Source: Leptospirales bacterium
GTDB lineage: Bacteria > Spirochaetota > Leptospiria > Leptospirales > Leptospiraceae
Direction: 5' to 3'
Assembly (NCBI GenBank): GCA_013297885.1
Contig: JAAFIR010000002.1
Coordinates: 185,148-249,147, forward strand
DNA: 64,000 bases
The translations under genes were made by a program, and so were the position numbers. This document shows, piece after piece, positions 62,401 through 64,000 of this stretch (the stretch's first letter is position 1; every line of letters starts with the position of its first letter). Below the pieces are notes generated by a model. The model did no database searches and had not been told where the DNA came from. It worked only from the letters and a program-made list of their open reading frames with translations.

Positions 62401-63416
62401 TTTTTGTTCCTCTTTTTTTTAGATAAATTTATTTTTTTGATTTCTTTATCAAAATCACTTTCAAAATTTTTGTCTTGAAGAATACGAAATTTTTCATATT
62501 CATTTTCTGCTAGTTCTTTAGCAATTTCATGGCTAATATCTCCAGCATCTTGTAAAATTTTGTACTCATTAAATTTTAAAAACGCATCTAGTTTGCTTAC
62601 CCAATCCAACATCTTCATTGGAATTTGTTTGGAAGCCTGATTTTCAGCATAATCAAGATACATTGTCACAACTCTTTCCAATTCTTTAATTTCTTTTTCG
62701 ATCAAATAATTTTTCGCAACCGTTATATCTGTTTTAAGAATTTTTCCTTTTGGAGAATTTTTCCAAGTTTGTAAACCCATATTTATTTCTTTGGAATTTG
62801 CTCTTTCAGAAATAATTTGAGCAGCTGTTTTTCCTGTAATTGCCCAATGTAATTTATTTAGAACTGTTTTAAAAAAAGTTTTTGTAGTTTCAGAATTTTT
62901 TTTATAATCAATACTACATTCTTCATAAATATCAGTAATTTTTTGGTAAAATCTTCTTTCACTGGCTCGAATTTCCCGAATACGTTCCAGTAGTTCATCA
63001 AAATAATCTTTTCCAAATCTAGAACCTTGTTTCATTCGTTCATCATCTAAAACAAAACCTTTGATGATAAATTCTTTAAGTGTTTTAGTTGCCCAAATTC
63101 TAAATTCAGTGGCTTGTTTGCTATTTACTCTATAACCAACTGCAATAATTGCATCTAGGTTGTAAAATGAAGTATAATAATTCTTTCCATCTAATGCAGT
63201 TGTTTCCATTTTGGAAAGAACTGAATCTTCAAGTAGTTCACCAGTATCAAAAATATTTTTTAAATGTTTGCTAACAGCAGGAACTTCTACACCAAAAAGC
63301 TCAGCCATTTTTTTTTGGGTTAGCCAAAAAGTTTCACTAGAATACAAAACTTCTAATATTATATTTCCTTCGGGAGTAGAATATAAAATAATATCTGAAT
63401 TATAATTTTCTTTCAT
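62397..63416 (-). CDS. RhuM-family protein
   Basis: The 339-residue protein matches the RhuM family throughout: DIILYSTPEGNI, TFWLTQKKMAELFGVEVPAVSKHLKN (helix-turn-helix-like), YYTSFYNLDAIIAVGYRVNS and FRIWATKTLKEFIIKGFVLD. RhuM was named from a Salmonella pathogenicity island, and relatives are found in many accessory regions. A virulence role is not established, and a DNA-binding or toxin-antitoxin-like function is often suggested. It overlaps pyrE by four bases. Confidence 0.85.
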   Translation of the reverse strand: MKENYNSDIILYSTPEGNIILEVLYSSETFWLTQKKMAELFGVEVPAVSKHLKNIFDTGELLEDSVLSKMETTALDGKNYYTSFYNLDAIIAVGYRVNSKQATEFRIWATKTLKEFIIKGFVLDDERMKQGSRFGKDYFDELLERIREIRASERRFYQKITDIYEECSIDYKKNSETTKTFFKTVLNKLHWAITGKTAAQIISERANSKEINMGLQTWKNSPKGKILKTDITVAKNYLIEKEIKELERVVTMYLDYAENQASKQIPMKMLDWVSKLDAFLKFNEYKILQDAGDISHEIAKELAENEYEKFRILQDKNFESDFDKEIKKINLSKKKRNKK

Positions 63417-63563
63417 ATCATCCTTGACTTAATTTTTTTCTTAAGCTAAATTAGAATCAAAAGTATAATACAATATAGACAAACCTTTCCTATAAAGCAA
63501 CGAACTTTTCAAAATGAAAAAAATCCAAATATAACTATTTGTATTTAAAAACAGAAGATTTTA

Positions 63564-63830
63564 CTAAGGTGATTTGATTATTTTTTTTCCTTCAGGCCAA
63601 ATAGATTGGTAATGTTTTAAATTCAAAGTTAAAATTATTTTTGCTTTTAATTTTTTAGCAGCAACAATAGGAAAAGCGTCATATATCATTCCCCCTTTAA
63701 GTGAATAAATGGAAGATTCTTTTAAAATATTTACATAATCTTCTTTTTTGAATTCATAAATTGTAAAATGGTTTAAAATAGATTCTTCTAATAAATGAAT
63801 TACTTGTTCAAGGCGAATTCTTGGAACAAC
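63564..63830 (-). pseudogene. truncated PIN-domain (VapC-like) toxin
   Basis: An 88-codon open frame without a start ends at 63564. Its sequence GGMIYDAFPIVAAKKLKAKI followed by ILTLNLKHYQSIWPEG is the C-terminal half of a PIN ribonuclease, with the conserved Asp in IYDA and the TLNxxHF-like motif. The frame meets an in-frame stop (TGA, 63831-63833) where the N-terminal half should continue. An IS3-like element begins about 40 bases further on, so an insertion or deletion beside it is the likely cause. Confidence 0.7.
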
Positions 63831-63873
63831 TCAATTAGAAAATAGATTTTAGAGGATGGAGGATAGAAGTAAC

Positions 63874-64000
63874 TGTCTTGTCCTGAAATAGTTGACAATA
63901 TAGGAGGGACAAAAATGGAAAAAGTAAGTCCTACGTATATAAGATACAGTGAATCGTTTCAGAAAAAAGTGGTGGAAGAAATCAGGCGAGGTAAATTTAC
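63874..64000 (+). mobile_element. left end of an IS3-like insertion sequence
   Basis: The sequence beginning TGTCTTGTCCTGAAATAGTT resembles the left terminal repeat of IS3-family elements (TG start, TGTCCTGAAATAGTTGAC core) and is followed within 45 bases by a transposase OrfA-like frame. The base composition shifts to a higher GC than the surroundings. The exact terminus is not certain, and the right end is outside the window. Confidence 0.6.
63915..64000 (+). CDS. IS3-like transposase OrfA, 5' fragment
   Basis: Twenty-eight codons are visible before the window ends: MEKVSPTYIRYSESFQKKVV and then EEIRRGKFT. This matches the start of OrfA (helix-turn-helix, IS3/IS911 type), where YSESFKxKVVxEI is common. 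A strong AGGAGGG ribosome-binding site precedes the ATG. The rest, including OrfB with its DDE integrase domain, should lie beyond base 64000. Confidence 0.65.
   Translation, partial: MEKVSPTYIRYSESFQKKVVEEIRRGKF

Noticed and set aside
1..64000. CRISPR arrays, rRNA and tRNA genes
   Set aside because: I looked for regularly spaced repeats, rRNA-like GC-rich blocks and T-loop (GTTCGA-type) signatures in the intergenic DNA and found none. A short tRNA could be missed by eye; a tRNAscan-SE run would settle it.

Overview
The window looks like chromosomal DNA of a very AT-rich diderm bacterium, most plausibly a spirochaete related to Leptospira. That is an inference from gene content, with no rRNA or marker phylogeny behind it. 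The support is: many short exported proteins with loose spirochaete-type lipoboxes (Cys after L/F/N residues) plus the lipoprotein enzyme Lgt; a FadL-type outer-membrane protein and a TonB-like protein; a MurE with the DNPR signature of meso-diaminopimelate ligases; a giant kinase/NTPase/GAF/SpoIIE protein followed by a STAS protein; and a 171-residue protein resembling the Leptospira-associated DUF1564 family. TTG and GTG starts and 1-4 base stop/start overlaps (ATGA, TAATG, TGATG) are common.

Layout. 0-12 kb: a TPR protein and an exported protein, a GGDEF/EAL protein, an acyl-CoA dehydrogenase, a chemoreceptor, a beta-lactamase-fold hydrolase, a CrtI/RetSat-like FAD enzyme, and a TetR regulator with two tandem palindromes in front of it. 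12-16 kb: fabG, then an accessory island with a MntA/HepT toxin-antitoxin pair, a second nucleotidyltransferase cassette that has lost a catalytic Asp, and a small duplicated remnant. 16-25 kb: a run from an AI-2E-type permease through xseA-xseB to a MoxR-VWA pair, then two lipoproteins and lgt. 25-33 kb: a TRL-like lipoprotein, a tightly coupled four-gene lipid-modification-like operon (DUF4105, hydrolase, FAD enzyme with a zinc ribbon, steroid-5-alpha-reductase-like enzyme), and nuoG-nuoI. 33-41 kb: the giant signalling protein and two STAS paralogues. 41-47 kb: murein enzymes (MltF, MtgA), a glycosyltransferase, a PilZ membrane protein, a FlgT-like lipoprotein and a frameshifted GspC-like gene. 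48-56 kb: the cell-wall/division cluster rsmH-ftsL-murE-mraY-ftsW-murG-murC, without ftsI, murF or murD. 56-64 kb: TonB-like, DUF1564-like, hydrolase, FadL, pyrE-rhuM, a broken PIN toxin and the left edge of an IS3-like element.

The most striking non-coding feature is a dispersed two-hairpin element, called element A here. There are ten clear copies and two degenerate ones, all intergenic and in both orientations. Three conserved boxes flank two hairpins whose sequences differ between copies but stay self-complementary. The extreme ends also pair, and this outer stem shows compensatory changes (GCGAA/TTCGC, GCAAA/TTTGC, GAGAA/TTCTC, GCGAT/ATCGC), so a folded structure is being maintained. A second, unrelated repeat of about 90 bp (element B) occurs twice. 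I saw no rRNA, tRNA or CRISPR array.
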